From Streptomyces sp. NBC_00659 (GTDB taxonomy: Bacteria; Actinomycetota; Actinomycetes; Streptomycetales; Streptomycetaceae), in NCBI RefSeq assembly GCF_036226925.1, contig NZ_CP109031.1:4588001-4652000 (forward strand): a stretch of DNA of 64,000 nt, given 5' to 3'. Positions within the stretch are counted from its first letter, which is position 1. The number at the start of each line of letters is the position of its first letter. Shown piece by piece: positions 52,034 through 61,066 of this stretch. The position numbers and the translations under genes are program-made. Under the pieces are notes generated by a model that saw only the letters and a list, made by a program, of their open reading frames with translations, made no database searches and was not told the origin of the DNA.

Positions 52034-52347
52034 CGTGTTCCCCTGTATATGAGCGCTGCTCCTGGCGTCCGGCATATGCGGGCACCGTTCCTGGCGTCCG
52101 GCGCGGCGCCTCGGCATACGCGGAAACCAGCCCGGGAGCCGACGACGGGCACTCACCGTAGTGAGCGGGCCCTTCGCTGTGGCTCATGAGGAAATCGGGG
52201 CGAACGAGCTATGACGGGAACATGGGCACTGCCCGTCACGTCCGCACCCGTTCGATTACCTGGAGTTTCCCTTCCGGCCCCCTCAGCCGGGACACGGCCG
52301 TGTCCTCGACGTGAGCGTTCCGTGACCTCACCGCACCGCCGTCAGGG

Positions 52348-52391
52348 GTTCACCCTGCGTTCACCTTCGACCTTCGGCGCCTTCACCTGAT
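52348..52391 (+). promoter_or_regulatory. PHO box (four PhoP direct-repeat units)
   Basis: Four 11-base units in register: GTTCACCCTGC, GTTCACCTTCG, ACCTTCGGCGC, CTTCACCTGAT. Two units match the Streptomyces PhoP consensus GTTCACC exactly. It lies 128 bases upstream of pstS; a TTAATT about four bases beyond may be the -10. The rest of 52034-52518 holds a small ACTCAC/GTGAG hairpin near 52155 and a repeated CCTGGCGTCCGGC, but no gene. Confidence 0.92.
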
Positions 52392-52518
52392 CTGCTTAAT
52401 TTCGGCCTTACGCGGTGCGAGGGACGCCTTGGTGCGAACCCTTCGCCTCGCTACAGAACGCAGTTCACAGACATCGCACGCCGCCACCTGACGGCGGCTC
52501 CTGGAAGGAACTCCCGAA

Positions 52519-53649
52519 GTGAAGCTTCAGCGCATGAACCGGCGTGCCCTCACCCTCGGTGCTCTCGCCGTCTCCGGCGCCCTGGCCCTCACGGCGTGCG
52601 GCTCTGACGACACCGGCAACACCAACGGTGGCGGCAGCTCGGCCTCGGCCAGCAACACCGGCGCCATCAAGTGTGACGGCGCCAAGGGCCAGATCCAGGC
52701 CTCCGGCTCCTCCGCGCAGAAGAACGCGATCGACGCCTGGGTGAAGGCCTACACGGCGGCCTGCAAGGACGTTCAGATCAACTACAACCCGACGGGCTCG
52801 GGCGCCGGTGTCACGGCGTTCACCCAGGGTCAGACCGCGTTCGCCGGTTCGGACTCGGCCCTCAAGCCCGAGGACGCCGCGGCCGCCAAGAAGGCCTGCG
52901 CCGGCAACGCCGCGGTCGACCTGCCCATGGTCGGTGGCCCCATCGCGCTCGGCTACAACGTCGACGGTGTCGACAACCTGGTCCTGGACTCCGCGACGAT
53001 CGCCAAGATCTTCGACGGCAAGATCAAGACCTGGGACGACGCGGCCATCAAGAAGCTGAACCCCGACGCGAAGCTCCCCAGCACCAAGATCCAGGCGTTC
53101 CACCGCTCGGACGAGTCCGGCACCACGGACAACTTCACCAAGTACCTCATCGCCACCGCCCCGTCGGACTGGAAGTACTCCGGCGGCAAGGCGTGGCAGG
53201 CGAAGGGCGGCCAGTCCGCTCAGGGTTCCTCCGGCCTCGCCCAGCAGGTGAAGCAGACCCCGGGTGCGATCTCGTACTTCGAGCTCTCCTACGCCGCTGA
53301 CGGCATCAACACCGTCGACCTCAAGACGGACGCCGCCACCCCGGTCAAGGCCACCGTCGAGAACGCCACCAAGGCCATCTCGACCGCCAAGGTCGTCGGC
53401 ACCGGCAACGACCTGGCCCTGGAGCTCAACTACAAGCCGACCGCCGAGGGCGCCTACCCGCTCACGCTGGTCACCTACGAGATCCTCTGCGAGAAGGGCA
53501 ACAAGGCCGACACCCTGGCCGCCACCAAGTCCTTCCTGACCTACATCGCGAGCGAGGACGGCCAGAACCAGCTGACCGCCGCCCAGTACGCCCCGATCCC
53601 CGCCGAGATCATCACCAAGGTTCGTTCCACCATCTCGAACCTGGGCTGA
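52519..53649 (+). CDS. pstS: Phosphate-binding lipoprotein PstS
   Basis: 376-residue high-affinity phosphate-binding protein. The signal peptide ends in lipobox LTAC (Cys about residue 27), so it is a lipoprotein. The phosphate-site motifs ASGSSAQKNA, PTGSGAGV and HRSDESGTTDNF are all present. GTG start with a GGAAGGAA site upstream. First gene of pstSCAB and directly under the PHO box, so strongly induced in phosphate starvation through PhoR-PhoP. Confidence 0.96.
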   Translation: MKLQRMNRRALTLGALAVSGALALTACGSDDTGNTNGGGSSASASNTGAIKCDGAKGQIQASGSSAQKNAIDAWVKAYTAACKDVQINYNPTGSGAGVTAFTQGQTAFAGSDSALKPEDAAAAKKACAGNAAVDLPMVGGPIALGYNVDGVDNLVLDSATIAKIFDGKIKTWDDAAIKKLNPDAKLPSTKIQAFHRSDESGTTDNFTKYLIATAPSDWKYSGGKAWQAKGGQSAQGSSGLAQQVKQTPGAISYFELSYAADGINTVDLKTDAATPVKATVENATKAISTAKVVGTGNDLALELNYKPTAEGAYPLTLVTYEILCEKGNKADTLAATKSFLTYIASEDGQNQLTAAQYAPIPAEIITKVRSTISNLG

Positions 53650-53746
53650 TCCGAGTGTGCGGCCCGCCTCGCCGAGGCGGGCCGCACCGTCCGGTGCACC
53701 GCCGCCTGGAGCCGCCACTCGATCCGGCTCCGCAGACCGGAGACTC

Positions 53747-54757
53747 ATGATGGACATAACGACACACAACACCGAAGCGCCTCCCCCCACCCCACGATCT
53801 TCGGGTGCCTCGCGGAAGCGCGCCGTCCGCGGCGCCACCCGCCCCGGCGACCGCGTGTTCCTCGCGCTCTCCCGCGGTTCCGGCATCCTCCTCCTGGTGA
53901 TCATGGCCGCCATCGCGGTCTTCCTCACCTATCGCGCGTCCCTTGCGCTCAGCAAGAACGAGGGCAACTTCCTCACGACGTTCGAGTGGAACACCAACAC
54001 CATTCCGCCGGTCTTCGGCATCGCGGTGCTGGCCTTCGGCACGGTGGTCTCCGCGATCATCGCCATGGCCCTCGCGGTCCCGGTCGCCGTCGGAATCGCG
54101 CTGTTCATCACGCACTACGCGCCGCGCAAGCTCGGCGGACCCATCGCGTACGTGATCGACCTGCTCGCCGCCGTCCCGTCCATCGTGTACGGCCTCTGGG
54201 GCGCCATCGTCCTCGTACCGCACCTGAACGGCCTGTTCGGCTGGCTCGACCACTACTTCGGCTGGACCGGCATCTTCGCCTGGCAGGGCGGAGCGCCCCG
54301 CTCGATGCTCACCGTCGGCCTCCTGCTCGCGATCATGATCCTTCCGATCGTCACCAACGTGAGCCGTGAGGTCTTCCGCCAGGCGCCGCAGATGCACCAG
54401 GAAGCCGCGCTGGCCCTCGGCGCCACGCGCTGGGAGGTCATCCGCATGTCGGTGCTGCCCTTCGGCCGCTCCGGCGTGATCTCCGCCTCGATGCTCGGCC
54501 TCGGCCGCGCGCTCGGCGAGACGATGGCCGTCGCCACCGTGCTCTCCCCGAGCTTCGACATCCAGGCCAGCCTGCTCGACCCGGGCGGCGGCACGTTCGC
54601 GCAGAACATCGCGAGCAAGTTCAACGAGGCCACCGTGTTCGGCCAGGACGCCCTGATCGCCTCGGGTCTCGTCCTGTTCATCATCACGCTGCTGGTCAAC
54701 GGCGCGGCGCGCTACATCATCAACCGCCGCAAGGAGTACTCGGGGGCCAACGCATGA
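53747..54757 (+). CDS. pstC: Phosphate ABC permease PstC
   Basis: 336-residue permease with six helices and the permease loop [20 protein letters not shown]. The N-terminus is a short hydrophilic segment. Two adjacent ATGs (53747, 53750) follow CGGAG. About 100 bases separate it from pstS; a GC-rich inverted GCGGCCCG/CGGGCCGC-like element at 53660-53690 may reduce read-through. It overlaps pstA by four bases. Confidence 0.95.
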   Translation: MMDITTHNTEAPPPTPRSSGASRKRAVRGATRPGDRVFLALSRGSGILLLVIMAAIAVFLTYRASLALSKNEGNFLTTFEWNTNTIPPVFGIAVLAFGTVVSAIIAMALAVPVAVGIALFITHYAPRKLGGPIAYVIDLLAAVPSIVYGLWGAIVLVPHLNGLFGWLDHYFGWTGIFAWQGGAPRSMLTVGLLLAIMILPIVTNVSREVFRQAPQMHQEAALALGATRWEVIRMSVLPFGRSGVISASMLGLGRALGETMAVATVLSPSFDIQASLLDPGGGTFAQNIASKFNEATVFGQDALIASGLVLFIITLLVNGAARYIINRRKEYSGANA

Positions 54758-55812
54758 GCAACGCACCCGTCACCCGGAAGCACGCCAGCACGCTGCGCGG
54801 CAACACCCTCCCCAAGTGGTCCTCCTGGGCCATCGCCGCGGGAGCCGTCGCCGTGGCCGTGGGCATCGGCCTGGGCGCCGGCCTGGACAGCAAGGTCCAG
54901 TGGGGCCTGATCGCCGCGATCCTCTTCGTCCTCGGTACGTTCGTCGTCGCCGCACGCGTCGAGGGCCGCCGCCAGGCCAAGGACCGCGTCGCCACCACCC
55001 TGGTGTGGACCTGCTTCGTCGTCGCCGTCATCCCGCTGGCCTCCCTGATCTGGGAGACCATCGAGCGTGGCGCGAAGGCTTTCGACATGTACTTCCTGAC
55101 CCACTCCATGGGTGTCGTCGCCGACAACGAGCCCGGTGGCGGTATCTACCACGCGCTCCTCGGCACCCTGGAGCAGGTGGGCATCGCGACCCTGATCGCC
55201 GTGCCGATCGGTGTGCTCACCGCGATCTACCTCGTCGAGTACGGACGCGGCAAGCTCGCCGGCGCGGTCACCTTCTTCGTCGACGTCATGACGGGCATCC
55301 CGTCGATCGTCGCCGGCCTGTTCGTTCTCAGCTTCTGGATCCTCATCCTGGGTATGGGCTACTCCGGCTTCGCCGGCGCGATGGCCCTGGCGATCCTGAT
55401 GATGCCCGTGGTGGTCCGCTCCACCGAGGAGATGCTCAAGCTCGTCCCGAACGAGCTGCGCGAGGCCTCCCTCGCGCTCGGCATCCCGAAGTGGCGCACC
55501 ATCATCAAGGTGGTTCTGCCGACGTCCATCGGCGGTATCACCACGGGTGTGATGCTCGCGGTCGCGCGTATCGCCGGCGAGACCGCTCCCGTGCTGCTGT
55601 TGGTGTGGGGTACGAACTTCATCAACAACAACCCGTTCGACGGCCCGCAGGCCTCGCTCCCGCTGTACATCTACCGCCAGTACAGCGCCGGAACCGATGC
55701 GGCCACCGACCGGGCGTGGGCCGCAGCACTGGTCCTCATCCTCTTCGTCATGATTCTCAACATGGGGGCGCGCGCCATCGCACGCTGGAAGGCTCCCAAG
55801 ACGGGCCGCTGA
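54754..55812 (+). CDS. pstA: Phosphate ABC permease PstA
   Basis: 352-residue permease, partner of PstC. Six-helix core plus two extra N-terminal helices ([19 protein letters not shown]). The permease loop reads [20 protein letters not shown]. The ATG overlaps the pstC stop (ATGA). Confidence 0.95.
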   Translation: MSNAPVTRKHASTLRGNTLPKWSSWAIAAGAVAVAVGIGLGAGLDSKVQWGLIAAILFVLGTFVVAARVEGRRQAKDRVATTLVWTCFVVAVIPLASLIWETIERGAKAFDMYFLTHSMGVVADNEPGGGIYHALLGTLEQVGIATLIAVPIGVLTAIYLVEYGRGKLAGAVTFFVDVMTGIPSIVAGLFVLSFWILILGMGYSGFAGAMALAILMMPVVVRSTEEMLKLVPNELREASLALGIPKWRTIIKVVLPTSIGGITTGVMLAVARIAGETAPVLLLVWGTNFINNNPFDGPQASLPLYIYRQYSAGTDAATDRAWAAALVLILFVMILNMGARAIARWKAPKTGR

Positions 55813-55859
55813 CGCGGCCGATCAGCGACCCGATCCTTTCGAAAGAAGCAGTGACTGAC

Positions 55860-56636
55860 ATGGCCAAGCGAATCGACGTAAGCGGTCTGACCGCCTACTA
55901 CAGCGCCCACAAGGCGATCGAAGACATCTCCATGACGGTCGAGCCCCGCTCCGTGACGGCCTTCATCGGCCCCTCCGGCTGCGGCAAGTCGACCTTCCTG
56001 CGCACCCTGAACCGCATGCACGAGGTCACCCCCGGTGGCCGCGTCGAGGGCAAGGTGCTCCTGGACGACGAGGACCTGTACGGCACCGGCATAGACCCGG
56101 TCGCCGTGCGCCGCACCATCGGCATGGTCTTCCAGCGCCCCAACCCCTTCCCCACCATGTCGATCTTCGACAACGTGGCGGCGGGCCTGAAGCTGAACGG
56201 CAGCTACAAGAAGTCCGAGCTCGCCGACGTCGTGGAGCGCTCCCTCAAGGGCGCGAACCTCTGGAACGAGGTCAAGGACCGGCTGAACAAGCCCGGGTCC
56301 GGCCTCTCCGGCGGTCAGCAGCAGCGTCTGTGCATCGCGCGGGCGATCGCGGTGGAGCCGCAGGTCCTTCTCATGGACGAGCCCTGCTCGGCCCTGGACC
56401 CGATCTCCACCCTCGCCATCGAGGACCTGATCGGTGAGCTGAAGGAGCGCTTCACGATCGTCATCGTGACGCACAACATGCAGCAGGCCGCGCGCGTCTC
56501 CGACCGGACCGCCTTCTTCAACCTCTCCGCGGTGGGCCAGCCCGGCCGCCTGATCGAGATCGACGACACGGAGCGCATCTTCTCCAACCCGTCCGTCCAG
56601 GCCACGGAGGACTACATCTCCGGTCGCTTCGGCTGA
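55860..56636 (+). CDS. pstB: Phosphate ABC ATPase PstB
   Basis: 258-residue ATPase of the phosphate importer. Walker [11 protein letters not shown]-loop [17 protein letters not shown], signature [14 protein letters not shown], Walker [17 protein letters not shown] and switch His VTHNMQQA are intact. ATG 55860 gives the canonical MAKRIDVSG; an in-frame GTG at 55851 is also possible. It ends the pst operon, followed by two hairpins. No phoU follows it. Confidence 0.96.
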   Translation: MAKRIDVSGLTAYYSAHKAIEDISMTVEPRSVTAFIGPSGCGKSTFLRTLNRMHEVTPGGRVEGKVLLDDEDLYGTGIDPVAVRRTIGMVFQRPNPFPTMSIFDNVAAGLKLNGSYKKSELADVVERSLKGANLWNEVKDRLNKPGSGLSGGQQQRLCIARAIAVEPQVLLMDEPCSALDPISTLAIEDLIGELKERFTIVIVTHNMQQAARVSDRTAFFNLSAVGQPGRLIEIDDTERIFSNPSVQATEDYISGRFG

Positions 56637-56656
56637 CCGGACCGCCTCCCGGAACC

Positions 56657-56690
56657 CCTCGCGGTGCTGCATGGCGGTGCCACCGCGAGG
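56657..56690. terminator. First hairpin after pstB
   Basis: Arms CCTCGCGGTG and CACCGCGAGG with a 14-base loop, 20 bases past the pstB stop. Confidence 0.65.
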
Positions 56691-56697
56691 ACGAGAA

Positions 56698-56728
56698 GGG
56701 CCCGCCCCTGGCTCCCAGGGGCGGGCCC
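56698..56728. terminator. Second, strong hairpin after pstB
   Basis: 14-base perfect arms GGGCCCGCCCCTGG / CCAGGGGCGGGCCC around CTC. This is the main pst operon terminator candidate. Confidence 0.88.
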
Positions 56729-56808
56729 GTTCGTTTTCCCTTCCGAGGGCCGCTTCCGAGGGCCCGTTCGTCTTCCCGCACTGAGCCTGGCGTTGGACAC
56801 CCCGGCCG

Positions 56809-56920
56809 CTGATCTTCGGCCCGTCCGGCGTTCGAGGACGAGGCCGTTCAGACCGACACGGGGGTCCGGGGGCGGCAGCCCCCAGGTACGGGACGGGTAG
56901 CGGTGGGAGGGGGCGAAGTC
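56809..56920. repeat. Dispersed Streptomyces intergenic repeat
   Basis: The stretch GCCCGTCCGGCGTTCGAGGA ... GGGGGTCCGGGGGC, CAGCCCCC, GGGACGGGTAGCGG matches an element that I recognise as widespread between Streptomyces genes. It contains a GGGGGC/GCCCCC hairpin. No coding content. Confidence 0.65.
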
Positions 56921-57000
56921 CCCGAGGCCGGACCACGACGGACCTGCTCCCACGCGAACTCCCGAGGCCGGACCACGACGGGCCGCGCCCACACGAACCC
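56921..57000. repeat. Two tandem 40-bp repeats
   Basis: A 21-base block opening CCCGAGGCCGGACCACGACG occurs at 56921 and 56961, period 40, with similar following bases. Confidence 0.8.
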
Positions 57001-57021
57001 CCGGGCCCCGGAAACGCAAAA

Positions 57022-57043
57022 GGCCGGCCCCGAAGGACCGGCC
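57022..57043. terminator. Terminator of the pit operon
   Basis: GGCCGG (57022-57027) pairs with CCGGCC (57038-57043); on the minus strand it is followed by a T-rich run opposite AAAA. It lies 36 bases past the pit stop. Confidence 0.7.
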
Positions 57044-57078
57044 CGCGCTCTGCCGGACACCCCAGCAGCGATCACGTC

Positions 57079-58077
57079 CTACAGGAACGCCAGGTTCACG
57101 ACCCAGAAGGCGCACGCCGCCACGATCGCCGCGGCCGGCATGGTGATGAACCAGCCGAGGACGATGTTCTTGGCGACACCCCACCGCACGGCGTTCACCC
57201 GCTTCGTCGCCCCGACACCCATGATCGCCGAGGTGATGACATGGGTCGTGGAGATCGGCGCCTTGAAGAGGTAGGCCGACACGAACATGATCGACGCACC
57301 GGTCGTCTCGGCGGCGAAGCCCTGCGGCGGATCGAGCTCGATGATCTTCCGCCCGAGCGTCCGCATGATGCGCCAGCCACCCGCGTACGTCCCCAGCGAC
57401 AGCATCGCCGCGCAGACGATCTTCACCCAGACCGGGATCGGGTCGTTCGGCCCCTGTTCGCCGGCGATGACCAGCGCCATCACCACGATGCCCATCGTCT
57501 TCTGGGCGTCCTGGAGACCGTGCCCGAGCGCCATCCCGGCCGCGGACACCGTCTGCGCGATACGGAAACCGCGCTTGGTCTTGTGCGGGTTGGACCGCCG
57601 GAAGATCCACATGATCGCGGTCATCACGAGATAGCCGACGAGCAGACCGACGACCGGCGACAGGAACATCGGGATGATGACCTTGTCGAGCAGCCCGCTC
57701 CAGTAGACCGCCGTGCCACCGGCCAGCGCCGCGCCGACCATGCCGCCGAACAGGGCGTGCGAGGACGAGGACGGAAGACCGAAGTACCAGGTGATCAGGT
57801 TCCAGGTGATCGCGCCGACGAGCGCCGCGAAGAGGATGCCCATCCCCTTCGAGCCCTCGGGCGTCTGGATCAGCCCCTCACTGACGGTCTTGGCGACCCC
57901 GCTGCCGAGGAACGCGCCGGCGAGGTTCATCACCGCGGCCATGGCGAGCGCGGCCCGCGGCGTCAGGGCACGCGTGGACACGGAAGTGGCGATGGCGTTC
58001 GCCGAGTCGTGGAAGCCGTTCGTGTACGTGAATCCGAGCGCGACCCCGATGGTCACGATCAAAGCGAAGGTGTCCAT
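57079..58077 (-). CDS. pit: Low-affinity inorganic phosphate transporter Pit
   Basis: 332-residue PiT-family symporter with about ten helices. Family motifs are GFHDSANAIATSVSTRAL at the N-terminus and the repeat-related AAETTGASIMF...ISTTHVITSAIMGVG at the C-terminus. ATG 58077 (MDTFALIVT) was chosen; a longer frame to 58128 overlaps the PhoU-like gene. It lies seven bases downstream of that gene and faces the pst operon, convergently. Confidence 0.94.
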   Translation of the reverse strand: MDTFALIVTIGVALGFTYTNGFHDSANAIATSVSTRALTPRAALAMAAVMNLAGAFLGSGVAKTVSEGLIQTPEGSKGMGILFAALVGAITWNLITWYFGLPSSSSHALFGGMVGAALAGGTAVYWSGLLDKVIIPMFLSPVVGLLVGYLVMTAIMWIFRRSNPHKTKRGFRIAQTVSAAGMALGHGLQDAQKTMGIVVMALVIAGEQGPNDPIPVWVKIVCAAMLSLGTYAGGWRIMRTLGRKIIELDPPQGFAAETTGASIMFVSAYLFKAPISTTHVITSAIMGVGATKRVNAVRWGVAKNIVLGWFITMPAAAIVAACAFWVVNLAFL

Positions 58078-58084
58078 GAACGGG

Positions 58085-58705
58085 TCAGGACTCCTTGACG
58101 GCGATGGTCTCCACCGTGTTCGCCACATGCTCGAACGCGTCGGCCGCTTCCTCCAGCACGTCCACGATCTGCTTGAGCTTCAGCACCTCCATGGCGTCGT
58201 ACTTGCCGTTGAAGAGGTGGGCGAGCAGCTTGCGGTGGATCTGGTCGGCCTGGTTCTCCAGACGGTTGACCTCGATCCAGTACTCGGTGAGGTTGTCCAT
58301 GGTCCGCAGGTTCGGCATGGCCTCGGCGGTGAGCTCCGCGGCCCGCGCCAGCACCTCGATCTGCTGCTCGACGCCCTTGGGCAGTTCCTCGACCTGGTAC
58401 AGGACGACCAGATCGACGGCCTCCTCCATGAAGTCCATGATGTCGTCGAGGGACGAGGCGAGGTTGTAGATGTCCTCGCGGTCGAACGGCGTGATGAAGG
58501 AGGAGTTCAGCTGGTGGAAGATCGCGTGTGTCGCGTCGTCACCGGCGTGCTCCGCGGCCCGCATACGCTCTGCGATCTCGGCCCGAGCGGAAGTGTCCGC
58601 CCCGAGCAGTTCCATCAGGAGTTTCGAGCCCGTGACGATGTTGTCCGCGGATGCGGAGAACATGTCGTAGAAGCTCGTCTCCCTGGGGGTCAGACGAAAG
58701 CGCAC
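58085..58705 (-). CDS. PhoU-like DUF47 protein (Pit accessory)
   Basis: 206-residue helical DUF47 protein, the PhoU-like partner typically encoded with Pit transporters. It starts MRFRLTPRETSFYDMFSAS and carries the acidic metal-binding PFDREDIYNLASSLDDIMDF. It probably controls Pit activity. The two genes form a pit operon. No PHO box was recognised upstream. Confidence 0.93.
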   Translation of the reverse strand: MRFRLTPRETSFYDMFSASADNIVTGSKLLMELLGADTSARAEIAERMRAAEHAGDDATHAIFHQLNSSFITPFDREDIYNLASSLDDIMDFMEEAVDLVVLYQVEELPKGVEQQIEVLARAAELTAEAMPNLRTMDNLTEYWIEVNRLENQADQIHRKLLAHLFNGKYDAMEVLKLKQIVDVLEEAADAFEHVANTVETIAVKES

Positions 58706-58870
58706 GTTGGGGTCCTCGGGGTGCTTCGATTCGGTCAGGCTGATGCTAGGCGCATCATCCGGCCACGGCTAATGGGCCGCCACCCAGTGTCGCCCATCAG
58801 CCACGGTGATCGGCACGGGGTCCGGTACCGGTGCCGGGCAAGGGCTCCTTACCCAGCAAAGTTCGGTACG

Positions 58871-58891
58871 ATATACCCACCAGGGGTATAT
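58871..58891. promoter_or_regulatory. CsoR operator
   Basis: Perfect eight-base arms ATATACCC / GGGTATAT separated by ACCAG, matching the known CsoR site pattern TACCC-N5-GGGTA. It lies 51 bases before the csoR start, consistent with copper-responsive autoregulation. Confidence 0.88.
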
Positions 58892-58942
58892 GTAAGTGGC
58901 GTTTCAGACAGGATCGCCGATCGGATCCAGCAGGAGGACGCG

Positions 58943-59299
58943 ATGACGACCACCGAGGCCGGCGCGACGACGCCCTCCGGCGACGCGCAGAAGATCGTGA
59001 CCGACCACGACCGCGGTATCCACGGCTACCACCAGCAGAAGGACGAGCACCTGAAGCGGCTGCGCCGCATCGAGGGGCAGATCCGCGGCCTGCAGCGGAT
59101 GGTCGACGAGGACGTCTACTGCATCGACATACTTACCCAGGTGTCCGCCTCCACCAAGGCGCTCCAGTCCTTCGCCCTCCAGCTCCTGGAGGAGCACCTG
59201 CGTCACTGCGTGGCGGACGCGGCCCTCAAGGGCGGCGACGAGATCGACGCGAAGGTCGAGGAAGCGACGAAGGCGATCGGCCGCCTGCTGCGCACCTGA
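58943..59299 (+). CDS. csoR: Copper-sensing repressor CsoR
   Basis: 118-residue four-helix CsoR repressor released from DNA by Cu(I). The copper ligands are Cys60, His85 and Cys89 (VYCID, EEHLRHC), with the 25 and 4 residue spacings of S. lividans CsoR. The start is ATG after CAGGAGGA. It is alone, without copZ or copA beside it, as in other Streptomyces where it acts on distant copper operons. Confidence 0.95.
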   Translation: MTTTEAGATTPSGDAQKIVTDHDRGIHGYHQQKDEHLKRLRRIEGQIRGLQRMVDEDVYCIDILTQVSASTKALQSFALQLLEEHLRHCVADAALKGGDEIDAKVEEATKAIGRLLRT

Positions 59300-59419
59300 G
59301 CCGCCCGCCGGCAGCGCAAACCACGAGAAGCACGCGAAACGTGAGAGATACGACGCATGTGACATCCGCGACGCGCGCGCCTCGGCCACCGGACGGGGCC
59401 GCATGGGGGCCGGAAAGGA

Positions 59420-59608
59420 CTAGTCCTCCACGCCTCGCTGCCCGGGAGCGCGTTCTTCGGCCACTTTCAGCACCGCGTCGATGCTCTCCAGGCTGAGGCG
59501 GTCCTCGTGCGCCGCCGAGGCCGCGATGATCAGCTCGGCGCACAGGTCGATCTCGGCGAGGGCCACGTGGTCCTGAACTGCCGCACCGCCGACCGGAGCC
59601 ACGCGCAT
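59420..59608 (-). CDS. Small conserved hypothetical protein
   Basis: 62-residue acidic, helical protein (MRVAPVGGAAVQDHVALAE...DRLSLESIDAVLKVAEE). GGAAGAGG precedes the ATG at 59608. I believe it is conserved beside csoR in Streptomyces; it has an ANTAR- or response-regulator-interacting look but no recognised domain. Function unknown. Confidence 0.75.
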   Translation of the reverse strand: MRVAPVGGAAVQDHVALAEIDLCAELIIAASAAHEDRLSLESIDAVLKVAEERAPGQRGVED

Positions 59609-59741
59609 CACCTCTTCCTGCCGTAACCGACTTCCTAGAGTAGGGAGCGGCCTACACACCGCGCATGGCACGGAAGGGCCATTTCCAGCCCTCCTCTGAA
59701 GCTACGGCTCCGGATGCTCTTGCCCATCTCTCCGGAAGCCA

Positions 59742-60575
59742 CTACTCCGCGATCTTCCCGGCGTAGATGTCCGAGGAATCCGGGAGCCGTACGACGGCGG
59801 GGCTGCCGAAGTCGTACAGCAGGAGCGTCGAGGCGACCGCGACGGTGCCCGTCCGCTGTCCGTTGACGAAGCTGAACCGGTGCCGGACCTTGCGCAGCCG
59901 CCCCTCGTCGTCGAGGTAGGCGTCGAACGGGACCTCGGTGGTGGCGAACCCCTTCGCCGCCGCCCTCAGCGCCGGCCGCTGCCCCGCCGAGGCGTCCCGC
60001 GCGGCGGTGCCGAGGTCGGCGGTCCCTCGGTAGTGCCGGACGGAGATCCCGGCGACCTCGGTCTTCCCCACGTAGGTCACCGACCGCGCGCCGCGCAGCA
60101 GTTCGGCCGCGGCGTACGGGTCGGTGGCGCCACCCGTGACCAGGTTGCCGTCCGTGAGACCGGCCGTCTCCACGCGCACCCATTTGTCGGCGGGCACCCC
60201 GGCGCCCCGGTTCTTCATGAACAGAGCGCCCGGGGAGAGAAGTTCGGTGATCGGACGGTGCTCGGCGGCTCCCGCGGGGTCCTGCGGCAGCAGCACCTTC
60301 AGCCGCCCGGTCTGCTTCCTGAAGTCGTACACACCCTGCCCGCGGATGGTGACCCGGGTCCCGCCGGTGGCCATCTCCATCGACGTGCTGGCCTTCGCGC
60401 TGCCGGCGCGCTCCAGGACGGCCACCGCCTGGCGCAGCGTCCCGGCCGTGTCCGGCCCGGCGCGGACGTCCTCCGCGGCCACCCCGCCGCCCGAGCACCC
60501 GGTGCCGCAGACGATCAGCCCCGTCGCGACGAACGCGACCAGGACCGCCGCCCGTTCCTGCTGCTGCGCCACCAT
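59742..60575 (-). CDS. Lipoprotein (LppX/LprG-like fold suspected)
   Basis: 277-residue exported protein. The hydrophobic signal VAFVATGLIV is followed by a lipobox-like GTGC. The mature part has alternating strands (GTRVTIRGQGVYDFRKQ, RKVRHRFSFVNG), like the half-barrel lipoproteins of the LppX/LprAFG group that bind acylated lipids. ATG 60575 with GGTGGA upstream is preferred to 60644. Monocistronic. Confidence 0.75.
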   Translation of the reverse strand: MVAQQQERAAVLVAFVATGLIVCGTGCSGGGVAAEDVRAGPDTAGTLRQAVAVLERAGSAKASTSMEMATGGTRVTIRGQGVYDFRKQTGRLKVLLPQDPAGAAEHRPITELLSPGALFMKNRGAGVPADKWVRVETAGLTDGNLVTGGATDPYAAAELLRGARSVTYVGKTEVAGISVRHYRGTADLGTAARDASAGQRPALRAAAKGFATTEVPFDAYLDDEGRLRKVRHRFSFVNGQRTGTVAVASTLLLYDFGSPAVVRLPDSSDIYAGKIAE

Positions 60576-60693
60576 CGTCCACCGACCCCCAGCCGGTCCG
60601 TCCCGGGCCTTCCCGTCGTTCCGGTTAACGACAGGTGAGGGCACCCGTCACGCGGCAGGAGTCCGTTCACCGGGCTTGGGTAACGTTGGGCGT

Positions 60694-60864
60694 GTGGAGC
60701 ATCTGGATGAGACGGACCCTCTCCCCGGCCACCGGACAACCACGGTCGAGCAAGGCCCCTTCTGCCTGGCCCGCTGCACCTGCGGCTGGCGAGGACCGGC
60801 CCGCCGCGCCAGGAGCCAGGCCCGCACGGACGCGGCGACCCACGCCCTGGCGATGACCTCCTGA
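60694..60864 (+). CDS. Small Cys-containing hypothetical protein
   Basis: 56-residue product from a GTG start (MEHLDETDPLPGHRTTT), with EQGPFCLARCTCGWRGPARR containing three Cys in a C-x3-C-x-C pattern that could bind metal. A TAACGT hexamer eight bases before the GTG suggests a leaderless message. Divergent from the lipoprotein gene. I recall similar small Streptomyces proteins, without an assigned role. Confidence 0.6.
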   Translation: MEHLDETDPLPGHRTTTVEQGPFCLARCTCGWRGPARRARSQARTDAATHALAMTS

Positions 60865-61066
60865 AACGGTCCGCCGCACCAGCCTTCTCTCGCCCCTCCA
60901 CCCCTGCCCGACCCGTACCCGGGGCTCCGCGCCCCACCCCCCGCCGTCTTCGCCCGGAAACCGGCGTGCTGGGATGCCGAGTGCTGTAGCCGTTCTGCGA
61001 CACAGCCGCGCGGAACCCCGGGGCCCGGGGACCCGTCTCGTTCCACGGAACCCACGGGAGGCACAC

